Shown: in pieces, positions 10,376 to 18,067 of the stretch
Position numbering within the stretch: the stretch's first letter is position 1
Layout of the letters: each line of letters opens with the position of its first letter
NCBI GenBank assembly: GCA_035333525.1
Contig: DAOQQF010000021.1
Location: 1-19,881, forward strand
Reading direction: 5' to 3'
Source: CALMFT01 sp035333525
GTDB taxonomy: Bacteria; Patescibacteriota; Gracilibacteria; Absconditabacterales; Absconditicoccaceae
Length of the DNA stretch: 19,881 bases
Made by a program: the position numbers and the translations under genes
Notes under the pieces: generated by a model
Databases searched by the model: none
What the model was told of the DNA's origin: nothing
Seen by the model: the letters and a program-made list of their open reading frames with translations, nothing else

Positions 10376-10885
10376 ATGTCCAATAGATTGTATTATGGCT
10401 TTATTTTTATTGTTAGCCTTCTTGCTACTGTATGATCACTGTATTATGGTTACTTTGGTGATTTGATTCTCAATATCAAGTCTGGAGATCTATGGAATAC
10501 TGCAAATGCATTAATACCGTGTAACTTGTGTCGATATATTAGAGTCTTTATGTATCCTATTCCAGTGATCGCACTTATTGCGCTTATTACATGAGATAGA
10601 AGTGCACGTTATTATATCATCCGATTATCATTGATTGCATTAGTGATAAGTTGATATAAATATGGACTAGAGCATTGATTAATTTCTACTGCCACAGATG
10701 TATTTATATGTAATACGAGTGCCGCCGATTGTACAGAAGCCAAATCTAATTATTTTGGTTGGATGAGTATGGCCTTGTTATCATGTGTTGCGAATCTTAT
10801 GATGATATGACTTGGTCTCAAAGTAAAAGCACATACCCAATCATCGCATGATACGGTGATTACCAATACCACTCCAACACTTTAG
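10376..10885 (+). CDS. dsbB: DsbB-like disulfide bond formation protein
   Basis: The 169-residue product is a small polytopic membrane protein with about four hydrophobic segments (near residues 7-24, 58-75, 84-96 and 130-148). It has the CxxC pair Cys49-Cys52 in the context PCNLCRYIRVFMYP, matching the DsbB PCxLCxxQR-type motif, and a second Cys pair, Cys112 and Cys119, before the last helix. DsbB oxidises DsbA-type thioredoxins and passes electrons to quinone. A DsbA-type partner is not in the window. It starts right after the pilT terminator and has no Shine-Dalgarno sequence. The Cys-rich protease next door is an obvious client of disulfide formation in the envelope; this link is inference. 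UGA-Gly codons occur inside several helices. Confidence 0.85.
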
Positions 10886-10914
10886 ATTACTGTTTCTTTG
10901 TATAGAGTCTTTGC

Positions 10915-12204
10915 ATGATGCATAAACTACGCTTATCTCTGTCTCACAATAGTATATCTCCTTCAACATATCGTTCATTGATAGTCGGTATATTGATCTC
11001 ATTTCCTCAACTTATAGTTAATAGATCATCTGATGATCATCTTTTGGATGAGTTTTTTTGCATTACTACATCTTTTACAAGAGATGTTCATGATTCTTTT
11101 ATAAGATCTCATCGTACTGACTATGCAACTAAACTTGGAGAGTTGGTATTTCACAACAAACAGGGTTTAGATAGCGTTGGTATAACTATAAATCCTGCTC
11201 AACGAGCATCTCATCATGGTTTTGCTTTTGATAAACAGTTGGCTTCATTGATTCGTTGATCAATTATTCGTGAACATACTGATACGATTCGTCTGTATCT
11301 CAAATCATTGTTGATGACATGTCCTGTGGATACTCTCCATCCAGATGTTGATCGATGTGATCCTTTTGTAGCAACCAGCATTCATATGGTACTCTTGGAG
11401 TCTTACTATCAACGGAGTAAATTGCTTGTTGATACATCAAAACACACAGGATGAGTTTCAACAGTGAAGAAAACACCAACAATCAATGATAATCCTATCA
11501 TGTTACCTCAACCATCATATTTTAAGCGTATACTTGATTTCTATCAAGACTCACTTATACATCTTATATTCACTATATCTCCTCATTGGAGGAAAGAATT
11601 TCTCTCTTATAAGCGTTACAAGGATCGTGATTATGATTTTACGCCATGATTGTGATCATTTCGCCGCCATGGTCAGCTTTATGTTTCCTATAATATTGTT
11701 TCTGATTATCTTATATCTCATGGTTGTCGTCTTCGTTCTACGCTCAAGTGATATGAAGAAGATGGTTCTAGTATGGGTTTTATGAGAACATGAACTGAAA
11801 TTACTCAAGATGCTTTTTTGAACCTTCAGTCATTGATTACTGCTTTCAAAAAAGAAAATCCTCATATACCGCTTGTGATAAATGGTATGAGAGAGTTTGG
11901 ACACTTTCTTACCAAACGTGGAATGGTTAGTCTATCAGAGTATAACTGTGGAACTCCTACCAAAAAAATTTCTCATAGACAACGTGAAGAGTCCCATGAA
12001 ATGGGTAATTGTGTTGATTTTGCAATACTGTGAGCCGATGGTGTAAAACTTATTCAATGGCTCATTTCACATACATCGTCACTTGCATCATGAAAATCAA
12101 TTCATGAAGGCAAAAGATATCATTTTGTTGCCCCATGAGTTCGTTTTGATTATATTATTCATGGTACATGAGTAATCAACAAACATGTTCATGTGTACTT
12201 ATAG
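10915..12204 (+). CDS. Putative M15-like zinc peptidase, membrane-anchored or exported
   Basis: The 429-residue product has a hydrophobic stretch at about residues 19-36 (SLIVGILISFPQLIV) that could be an uncleaved signal anchor. Most of the protein is unfamiliar, but the C-terminal 120 residues carry SHEMGNCVDF, with His361, Gly364 and Asp368 at the H-x2-G-x-A-x-D spacing of the M15/VanY D,D-carboxypeptidase and endopeptidase fold (Ala replaced by Cys). It ends with NKHVHVYL, where His424 or His426 could be the third zinc ligand. In this family the enzymes cut peptidoglycan peptides. The catalytic Glu is not certain. It starts 30 nt after the dsbB stop and may be co-transcribed with it. If the M15 reading is wrong, the protein remains unassigned. 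Confidence 0.6.
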
Positions 12205-12234
12205 TAAAAGCTCTATGAATCAAAGAATCATTTC

Positions 12235-12276
12235 ATAGGGGAAATACAATAGGGGAATAATAATAGGGGAATATAT
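12235..12276 (+). repeat. Three 14-bp direct repeats (iteron-like) before a promoter
   Basis: ATAGGGGAA starts at 12235, 12249 and 12263, exactly 14 bp apart; units read ATAGGGGAAATACA, ATAGGGGAATAATA and ATAGGGGAATATAT. The last unit ends 2 bp before a TTGACA at 12279. The regular spacing and position suggest binding sites for an activator. The region is too small for a replication origin, and no replication protein is seen. Confidence 0.7.
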
Positions 12277-12278
12277 AC

Positions 12279-12306
12279 TTGACATATATGTATAAATAGT
12301 TACATA
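12279..12306 (+). promoter_or_regulatory. Promoter candidate of the 58-residue membrane protein
   Basis: A perfect TTGACA at 12279-12284 is followed after 16 bp by a weak -10 candidate (TACATA, 12301-12306). The first 24 bases match those at 12594 with a single mismatch. The weak -10 next to three upstream repeats fits an activator-dependent promoter. The leader would be about 15-20 nt. Confidence 0.5.
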
Positions 12307-12329
12307 CGTTTCACGTAAATCCAGTATAT

Positions 12330-12506
12330 ATGAATATATTAATTATTTTATTAACAGATGCTATTAACTGGAGCGGTCTTATAAAAGGCCTTTCAGTAAT
12401 AGTGTTTGTGTTAGCCATAGTTATGGCTACAAAAAACAACAAAACTCTTTCATCTTCATCTTCTGATGATATATATCCAGATGGAAGTAGTGACAGGAAT
12501 GATTAA
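12330..12506 (+). CDS. Small single-span membrane protein
   Basis: This 58-residue frame has no UGA codon. The N-terminus MNILIILLTDAINWSGLIKG leads into a hydrophobic helix (about residues 21-35, LSVIVFVLAIVMA), followed by a charged tail with a run of five Ser and several Asp. It has its own promoter with upstream repeats and its own strong terminator, so it is a single-gene unit; this makes it a credible gene despite its size. The function is unknown. Small membrane proteins of this design include regulators of membrane enzymes and type I toxins; nothing here decides between them. The tail is more acidic than in typical type I toxins. Confidence 0.65.
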   Translation: MNILIILLTDAINWSGLIKGLSVIVFVLAIVMATKNNKTLSSSSSDDIYPDGSSDRND

Positions 12507-12514
12507 CTACTATG

Positions 12515-12555
12515 AAAAAAAAGCTCTACGATGTTGTTGCATCAGAGCTTTTTTT
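12515..12555 (+). terminator. Rho-independent terminator
   Basis: AGCTCT (12522-12527) pairs with AGAGCT (12544-12549), extended inside by GATG/CATC around a TTGTTG loop and outside by A8 against T7. The A tract on the upstream side also makes it a possible terminator for the opposite strand. Confidence 0.9.
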
Positions 12556-12580
12556 ACTCTTGTGTTTTTAGTATAGATAT

Positions 12581-12621
12581 TGTCAATATTCAATTGACAT
12601 ATATATATAAATAGTTATTAT
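12581..12621 (+). promoter_or_regulatory. Promoter with an inverted repeat over the -35 box
   Basis: TTGACA (12594-12599), 16-bp spacer, TATTAT (12616-12621). TGTCAAT (12581-12587) and ATTGACA (12593-12599) form a 7-bp inverted repeat with a 5-nt centre that covers the -35 box, as expected for a repressor operator. The first 24 bases from TTGACA match those at 12279 with one mismatch. This promoter position makes the GTG at 12622 an unlikely start for the gene downstream. Confidence 0.55.
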
Positions 12622-12663
12622 GTGAGTACCACCAATGTTGGTGGCAATAAAACAAAGTCTATT

Positions 12664-12870
12664 ATGAAGATGAAAAAAAATCCGAAATTTTGTATCGGAG
12701 AAACAATTCTAGATGTCTCTACGGGAATCAAAGGAGTCATCAAATATATACACAGAGGTAATGTTACAGATCCAAAGAGCGGAGACAATGGATACACCAT
12801 TATCCCAACGGATGATCCTCAGCAACGACGTGTCGTTGCTGAAACGAATGCTATATTTATTATTAATTAA
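12664..12870 (+). CDS. Small hypothetical protein, possible SH3-like barrel
   Basis: From the ATG at 12664 the product is 68 residues; an in-frame GTG at 12622 would add 14 residues but falls right behind the -10 box at 12616-12621. The core reads KFCIGETILDVSTGIKGVIK, then alternating short strands, a PKSGDNGY turn and a final hydrophobic strand. The pattern is like small SH3-type beta-barrels that begin with a K-F-x-I-G-D segment (for example DUF2158-like proteins), but identity is too low for a firm call. No UGA codon occurs. It has its own promoter, operator-like repeat and terminator, so it is a single-gene unit, like its upstream neighbour. It is likely cytoplasmic. The function is unknown. 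Confidence 0.6.
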   Translation: MKMKKNPKFCIGETILDVSTGIKGVIKYIHRGNVTDPKSGDNGYTIIPTDDPQQRRVVAETNAIFIIN

Positions 12871-12888
12871 GTCATTCTTTGATGACCT

Positions 12889-12927
12889 ATCTTCCTACTA
12901 AGATTACTGAGTAGGAAGATTTTTTTA
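12889..12927 (+). terminator. Rho-independent terminator overlapping the convergent rhomboid stop
   Basis: ATCTTCCTACT (12889-12899), 10-nt loop, AGTAGGAAGAT (12910-12920), then a T run. The T run overlaps the TAA (12925-12927, minus strand) of the rhomboid gene, so the two convergent genes are packed without spacer. Confidence 0.9.
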
Positions 12928-13578
12928 TATGGTTGGTGTTTTCCCTATCATTTTGCCACTGAGCCATCCAAAAACAAAACCTCCGATATGAGCTCGATAA
13001 GCTACTCATCATCATGTTCATGCTGAAAACAATGATCCTGTTCATGAAAAGAGTTGAAGGATAATCCAATAAAGGAGGAATTGACTAGCTCAGACCGGGT
13101 AAACTGACATAGTACGGATATCTAACATACGTATTTGTGATCCAGGAAAGAGTATGAGATATGCTCCAAGTATCGCTGCAATACAGCCTGAAGCTCCAAT
13201 ACTTGGTATATCTGAATTGAGCCCCATAACAAGTATTTGTAGTGCATGTGCTGCTAGTCATCAGATTATATAAAATATCAAAAATTTGATACTTCATAGT
13301 CTACCTTCGATATTATCTCAGAATACATACAAAAAGAGCATATTACCTATGAGATGCATCCATCATCCGTGCAAAAACATGCTGGTAAAAAGCGAAATGA
13401 TATTCTGACCAGTCGCTAAGACGTTGGGTACTGCACCATACTGATAGATAAATTCATTGAGCTGATCAGGAGATAAGCTGACCTCATACACAAATACCAA
13501 TACATTGATAAGGATGAATAACCATGTCAAGATTGGTTTATGAACATGATTGGCAGGGGAGTCTCAGATGGGGAACAT
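12925..13578 (-). CDS. Rhomboid-family intramembrane serine protease
   Basis: The 217-residue product has about six membrane helices. It contains HGGWMHLIGNMLFLYVFGDN with the His and Asn of the oxyanion-site helix, the active-site GASG (Ser130, in PSIGASGCIAAILG) and the catalytic His197 in RAHIGGFVFGW. Both catalytic residues and their spacing fit a functional bacterial rhomboid. These enzymes cut single-span membrane proteins near the outer face, so the anchored surface proteins in this window are possible substrates; that is inference. Several UGA-Gly codons occur, including a cluster just before the His motif. A TATAAT lies about 14 nt upstream of the ATG on the minus strand, and there is no Shine-Dalgarno sequence. 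Size is normal for the family. Confidence 0.92.
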
Positions 13579-13681
13579 AGGGAAGGAGATAAATTATAAA
13601 GGTTTGATCCAAAGGCTAAGTCTTTATTTAAATAACATTAAATTGTCAGTACTTTTAGTAAAGGGCCTAAATTCTTCTTGC

Positions 13682-13715
13682 ATTTGTGATAGATTTACAT
13701 TTGTGATAGATTTAA
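13682..13715 (+). repeat. Perfect 17-bp tandem duplication
   Basis: ATTTGTGATAGATTTA occurs at 13682 and again at 13699, a 17-bp period. The second copy reaches to 2 bp before a TATACT -10 candidate (13717-13722), and the TTTACA at 13694-13699 spans the junction of the two units. It may be a duplicated regulator site or simply a slippage duplication. Confidence 0.6.
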
Positions 13716-13722
13716 TTATACT
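13694..13722 (+). promoter_or_regulatory. Plus-strand promoter candidate for a small RNA
   Basis: TTTACA (13694-13699), 17-bp spacer, TATACT (13717-13722); an overlapping TATAAT sits at 13722-13727. No plus-strand gene starts downstream before the terminator at 13772-13807, so the expected transcript is about 75 nt. The minus strand here is the gap between the rhomboid and toxin genes. Confidence 0.4.
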
Positions 13723-13729
13723 ATAATCA

Positions 13730-13807
13730 ATGTGTTCAGTAATGAACCTTTTATGGTCTAGTACCATCGCTACCTCTTTGGAGTAATCCTTAGAGGTGAT
13801 TTTTTTA
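13730..13807 (+). ncRNA. Putative small structured RNA antisense to the toxin 3' end
   Basis: Downstream of the promoter candidate three hairpins follow each other: GTTCA-gtaa-TGAAC (13734-13747), ATGGT-ctagt-ACCAT and the terminator hairpin. The part from 13770 on is complementary to the last codons of the MazF-like gene. It could act as an antisense RNA on the toxin mRNA, or the terminator may only stop stray plus-strand transcription. A 14-codon frame from an ATG inside it is probably chance. Confidence 0.35.
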
Positions 13808-14221
13808 TCATTGAAATATATTTTTCTAATACAATGTTTCTCAAAGAGATATGAGGATTATATGATCATGAAACATTTATCAATCTTTTTTGATCTATTA
13901 ATTTTATTTGATTAAGTATGAGCCGCCATTGCTTGAGTCCATATTTGTGATAATTTGTAATTGATATATAATATTTGCTCATTCGAGTATGATATTTAGT
14001 AGTTATCGGCGCAACCAATAACAATCCATTACCTAGATTATTATGTATAATCATACATACTCTCATAAATTTATCTCATTTACTGATTTCGTTACCGATA
14101 TTAATTCATTCCATATATCGTCGAAATTCTCCAATTCTTCAAATATTTTTTCTTTGAGCAAGAAATTCTATTGTCTTTTTTGTTCATTCCGTTTATCAAA
14201 AAGCTCTCACGTTTTTTTCAT
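13770..14221 (-). pseudogene. PemK/MazF-family toxin, frame broken at an A6 run
   Basis: The larger frame, ending in TAG at 13772-13770, encodes IGRIGEFRRYMEGINIGNEI, then a KFMRVCMIIHNNLGNGLLLV strand, APITTKYH and ILNQIKLIDQKRLI, which match the MazF/PemK endoribonuclease fold (usual RPVLII here RVCMII, then PLTT, then NQIRxIDxxRL). This frame has no ATG at its N-terminus. The expected start, ATG at 14221 (MKKTGELFDKRNEQK), is in another frame and stops at TAG 14170. One more A in the A6 run at 14176-14181 (T on plus strand) joins them into about 150 residues; a -1 slip there would do the same. Starting instead at ATG 14187, one A fewer would also work. It lies 65 nt after the TrmB-like gene. 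No classical antitoxin is seen. Intact status is uncertain. Confidence 0.75.
13772..13807 (+). terminator. Plus-strand terminator inside the toxin gene 3' end
   Basis: ACCTCT pairs with AGAGGT, with an inner GGA-gtaa-TCC stem, followed by GA and T7. The T run is on the plus strand only, although the genes on both sides are on the minus strand. This is why a plus-strand transcript is suspected here. Confidence 0.65.
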
Positions 14222-14286
14222 AATAACATCAACATATACTTTTAGATTCTCTATTCAAGAGAGAATGATAGAAAAATATTATATAT

Positions 14287-15039
14287 TTACGAAGTCAATC
14301 TTGAAAAACTGTTGAATACGTGCTCCATCATTCCAGAAATTGCTTTATTTTCAATGATAGTCGTTGTAATATAGATTCACTCATACGCATGGAGAGCTAC
14401 TTTGTTTCATCGTATACTCATACCTCATGACCATAGTAAATCATCCTGATATGATTGTACATCGAGAGGAATATTTTTAGCAATTGCGGAAAAAATAAAG
14501 TGTTCAAATCACGTTGGTATAATCATCTGGATAGATCACTTCCATCACTTTATATTCTCCATAAAATGAATAGTAAGTAACTCATCAAAATGCCAGCTAT
14601 CACATATAATTTTCAGATTATCTTTTTTGTCTTGTCTTATTTCTTTGATTGTATCGGCAATGCCCTGACGTCATTTGGAGATCCTAATTTTGGGGAGATA
14701 CTCTGCATTCATAGACAGTGCAGACAATGAGCTAATAAGTTGATTTACTTGTTGTTGCATACTCTCAATGCGTATTTTTTCTTGCTCTACCAGTGATTGG
14801 AGATGATGGATAGGTTGAGGATAAATGAGTCTTTTGGATCATGCAAATGTTTCAAGTACTATTCATTTGGCAATCAATCTACCTACGCTATCATGAGTAG
14901 TAACACGGTTTATACCCGTTTGAGAACTGAGTTGATTGATAGTACAAGCGCCCATACGAATACTTGCCAAGTAGATATGAGTATCGGTTTCCCCAAATCA
15001 TAATGCTCATAGTTGATCTACAAGTGAATTATTTTTCAT
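14287..15039 (-). CDS. TrmB-family HTH transcriptional regulator
   Basis: The 250-residue product starts with a winged-helix domain, LGFGETDTHIYLASIRMGAC then INQLSSQTGINRVTTHDSVG and LIAKGIV, the typical TrmB layout, followed by a coiled-coil (LVEQEKIRIESMQQQVNQLI) that normally makes dimers. The C-terminal half, with IKIICDSW-like, MIIPTG and GMSIRGNKVALHAYEG segments, resembles the effector domain of TrmB proteins, which in other members binds sugars; the ligand here is unknown. UGA serves for several Gly. It is 65 nt upstream of the MazF-like gene on the same strand, so the two could be one operon and the regulator could control the toxin. The start at 15039 has no Shine-Dalgarno sequence; a TATAAT lies 17 nt upstream. 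Confidence 0.85.
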
Positions 15040-15208
15040 GTCGGATAAATTTCTACATTATAAATAGATATAATATAATCAGAAACTATTATTTTGCAAT
15101 AGAAGATGATACTTTGTTGATATAATACCGAATTGACTTACTATGATACATGATTATTTTCTCATTATCGAGTATATCATGTGTCCATAAAGTGTACGAT
15201 TTACAAAT

Positions 15209-15237
15209 TTGACTTTGTTTACTGCTTTGAATATAAT
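15209..15237 (+). promoter_or_regulatory. Strong promoter of the first solenoid-protein gene
   Basis: TTGACT (15209-15214), 17-bp spacer, TATAAT (15232-15237), the best promoter match in this 243-nt intergenic region. The leader to the ATG at 15283 is about 40 nt. The rest of 15040-15208 is AT-rich with minus-strand promoter-like TATAAT boxes for the regulator gene and nothing else I can support. Confidence 0.65.
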
Positions 15238-15282
15238 TTGTCGCTCCCTAACTGATATTTTTTATCTTACTACATTATTATC

Positions 15283-16752
15283 ATGTCCAACTTACAACAT
15301 CGACAACAAAAAATCCAAGACAAAAGAAAACAAACACCATGGAGAGAGTTTGTGATGGATTATTGTTCTTTTCGTCCTTTAGTATTTTATAAAAATAATT
15401 GATTTATTACTCAGTATCCGAGTGATCGTAATATTTTTGATATTGTTGACCCAAATAATTATGACGTTGTTTGATTAAGCCAGATATCGAATTATTCAGG
15501 TGACTTTTTTGATGCATTTAGGCTGCTTAGAAAGCAAATTCCAGAGCCTACTAAAGTTTATTGGCAAAATAATGAAAATTCAAATTATGCATCATATGTT
15601 GCATCTTCTAAAAATGTTTATTTGTCTAATACTGTGGGAACATGAGAAAATATATTATATTCATTGTCTTGTAAAGGGAATGTTAGAAATGTATGTTCTT
15701 CATTAATGGCTCGAGATAATTGCGAAAATGTTTTTCAAAGTGCTGGGATTATACAGTCGTATAATATTTTTTTATTCTAAAAACATTAATAATTGTTCTA
15801 ATATTTGGTCTAGTTTGAATCTTATTGGATGTACATGGTGTATAAATTGTAGTAATCTACTGAATGAATCTTATTGTATAAATAATCAAAAATATACTGA
15901 GCAAGAATTTTTTATTATGTATAAAAAATATATATGAACTAAAGATTTTTCTTTTCCTATTAATGTTCCGATTAATAACACTAATTCACAAAATTGTATT
16001 GGAAAATATATATTTAATAGTAATCAGATCGAATGAGGATTGTTTGTGCATAATACAATAAATTGAAAAAATATATATATGTGTTGATGAGTCGAAACTT
16101 CTGAACATCTTTATGATTGCTCATTTATTTGAATGTGATGATGTAGGCATATATATATGCATCGACATGAGTTGGATTTTGAGCAAATCATATCTATTGT
16201 TCTGAATTAATTTTTTCTTGAAATAATGTTTATTATAGTCATCATTTAGAAAACTCCTCCTTCTGCCTCGGCTGCATCGGACTCAAAAACAAATCCTACT
16301 GTATCTTGAATAAACAATACACCAAAGAAGAACGATATGAAAAGGTAGATGAAATCTTCGCACAGATGGATGCAGATGGAACGCTTGGTCAGTTCTTTCC
16401 AGCGACGATGAATCCATTCTATTTCAACGATACCGCTGCCTATCTCATTGATCCAAGTTTTACCAAAGAAGAGGTGACTGCGAAGTGATACCTCCGACGT
16501 GATGAACCAATCAAAGTCGATATCCCAGCAGGAGTTCAGACGGTGAAGACGAGTGAATTGGGGCAGTTTGAATGACGACGTGCTGAACAACGATATATCG
16601 ACCCAGAAATCATGAAAAAGGTTATCCTAGATGAACAGGGTAACGCGTATCGTATTATCCCCATGGAGTATGAGTTCCTCATGAAGTATGGATTACCCTT
16701 GCCGAGAAAACATCGATTGGAGAGAATGAAAGAGAACTTCAGGATTAATTAG
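15283..16752 (+). pseudogene. CPR-type Asn/Cys-rich solenoid protein, copy 1, two frameshifts
   Basis: The N-terminus (QQKIQDKRKQTPWREFVM) and C-terminus equal those of copy 2 at 18068. The frame stops at TAA 15778, right after a T7 run (15767-15773). With six T the text continues YNIFYSKNINNCSNIW, as expected from copy 2 (YNVFYSKQIINS). A second break lies in an AT repeat near 16149-16158; one AT unit less gives GCRHIYASTGVGFGANHIYC and rejoins the first frame. Repaired, it would be about 488 residues: a core of short repeats rich in Asn, Ser and Cys (probably a beta-solenoid), then LNKQYTKEERYEKVDEIFAQ, FFPATMNPFYFNDTAAY and a tail with IIPMEYEFLMKYGLPLPRKH, familiar from large uncharacterised CPR protein families that often carry zinc ribbons. 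Here the ribbon cysteines are lost. Function unknown. Confidence 0.75.
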
Positions 16753-16777
16753 GAATAAATAATTGTTTGCAATTTAC

Positions 16778-16812
16778 AAAAGTTTATTTATAATAAGATA
16801 AACTTTTATTAT
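16778..16812 (+). terminator. AT-rich hairpin, possible terminator after copy 1
   Basis: AAAAGTTTAT (16778-16787) and ATAAACTTTT (16798-16807) are perfect 10-bp arms around a 10-nt loop. The stem is AT-rich and the T tract is short, so termination would be weak. It lies between the solenoid gene and the ATPase gene. Confidence 0.4.
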
Positions 16813-16827
16813 ATTATTTATCTACTT

Positions 16828-18045
16828 ATGTACAAACAAATTATTAGAGATCAACAGATCTATATAAGAGATCTTATACTGAGATCTAGAAATTTTCAAT
16901 TTGATGCGGAATTATTATGACTTCATAAATTTATTTCTTTTGTATGAGGAAGGAGAGTAGGTAAGACGCATACTATGATCGCGAGCATTCAACAACTTGT
17001 TGCAAAATGATATATTACTTATGAAGATGTAGTATATATTGATTTTAATGAAATTATTGATGGAAACTTTGATTTTCAACAACTCTTGACTGATTATGTA
17101 ACTTTGTATCCTGATCGTACCCCGTTTTTTGTCTTTGATGAGATCCAAGAAATTAGTAACTTCCAGCAATGATTATTTTCTTTGTATAATAGAGGATATA
17201 AGATATTCTTATCTGGAAGTAATAGTAAATTACTTTCATCTGAGCTAACAACTCATTTTCGTGGGAAGGTGCGAGAGTTTTATATACAACCATTATCATT
17301 GAGAGAGTATTTAGGTTTTCATGATTTTTCTATCAAAGATCATTACAGTACTGTAGAACAGTGAAAACTGAGTAATTTGATCTATGAGTATGTGAATTAT
17401 GGAGGATATCCAGAAATTGTCTTGATACAAGATGTACGCAAAAAGCTAGATATAGCAAAAACATACCTCGATGTGATGATTTACAAAGACATCATGGAAA
17501 GATATCGTATCGAAAATGAATATGCTCTCAAATATTGTATCAAAAGAATACTTGAATCATCCAGTAAACAACTAAGCGTTAATAGTATCTATAATGATCT
17601 CAAAAGCCAAAATATTAAGATTGCCATAAATAGTTTGTACGATATCCTTCAATATTTGCAAAATGTATTTTTTGTCTCTCTCCTAGAGAATCACCATAAT
17701 CCAAAAGGACAAAAGAAAGTATATCCCATTGATACCATTTATCACAATATCTATGCAAGAAATACAGATCTAGGACAAAAATTTGAAACTATAGTGTATC
17801 ATCATCTACGTGCAATGAGCGATACCCCAGTCTATTATAAAAAACAAACACATGAAATAGATTTTTGGAGTGAATCATTGGGAAATATACAGGTTTGTCG
17901 AGCACTTACTCAGGAAAATTTTGATAGAGAAATAAAAGTCTTGTGACATTGAGATCATCTCATAGTTCATATGTTACCAGATATTCGTATACAAGCAAAA
18001 TGCGACCAACTCGGTATTAAAATTCATACACTCCTTACTTTTTAG
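16828..18045 (+). CDS. AAA-type ATPase with DUF4143 domain
   Basis: The 405-residue product has the N-terminal ATPase of this group: P-loop GGRRVGKT at 40-47 (first Gly is UGA), Walker B FFVFDEI with Asp104-Glu105, and the FLSGSN strand near 127-132, followed by FRGKVREFYIQPLSLREYL, a hallmark of these proteins. The C-terminal DUF4143 part shows YGGYPE, the KDIMERYRI helix and a nuclease-fold-like end, EIDFW then IQVCRAL and DREIKVL. Such ATPases are common, often mobile and multi-copy in CPR and archaea, and their role is unknown. It starts 75 nt after copy 1 and ends 22 nt before copy 2 of the solenoid family, so it is sandwiched between paralogues and is probably co-transcribed with copy 2. 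It is complete. Confidence 0.9.
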
Positions 18046-18067
18046 TTTATAGTATCTTATTGTACTC

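Noticed and set aside
10915..11259. Separate 114-residue protein ending at UGA
   Set aside because: UGA is Gly here; the same frame continues to TAG at 12202 and includes the C-terminal peptidase-like motif.
12213..12238. CTATGAA/TTCATAG hairpin after the M15-like gene as a terminator
   Set aside because: There is no T run after it (it is followed by GGGGAAA), and it overlaps the first 14-bp repeat.
12235..12276. Replication origin iterons
   Set aside because: Only three units, no DnaA boxes recognised, no replication gene nearby, and the array abuts a promoter.
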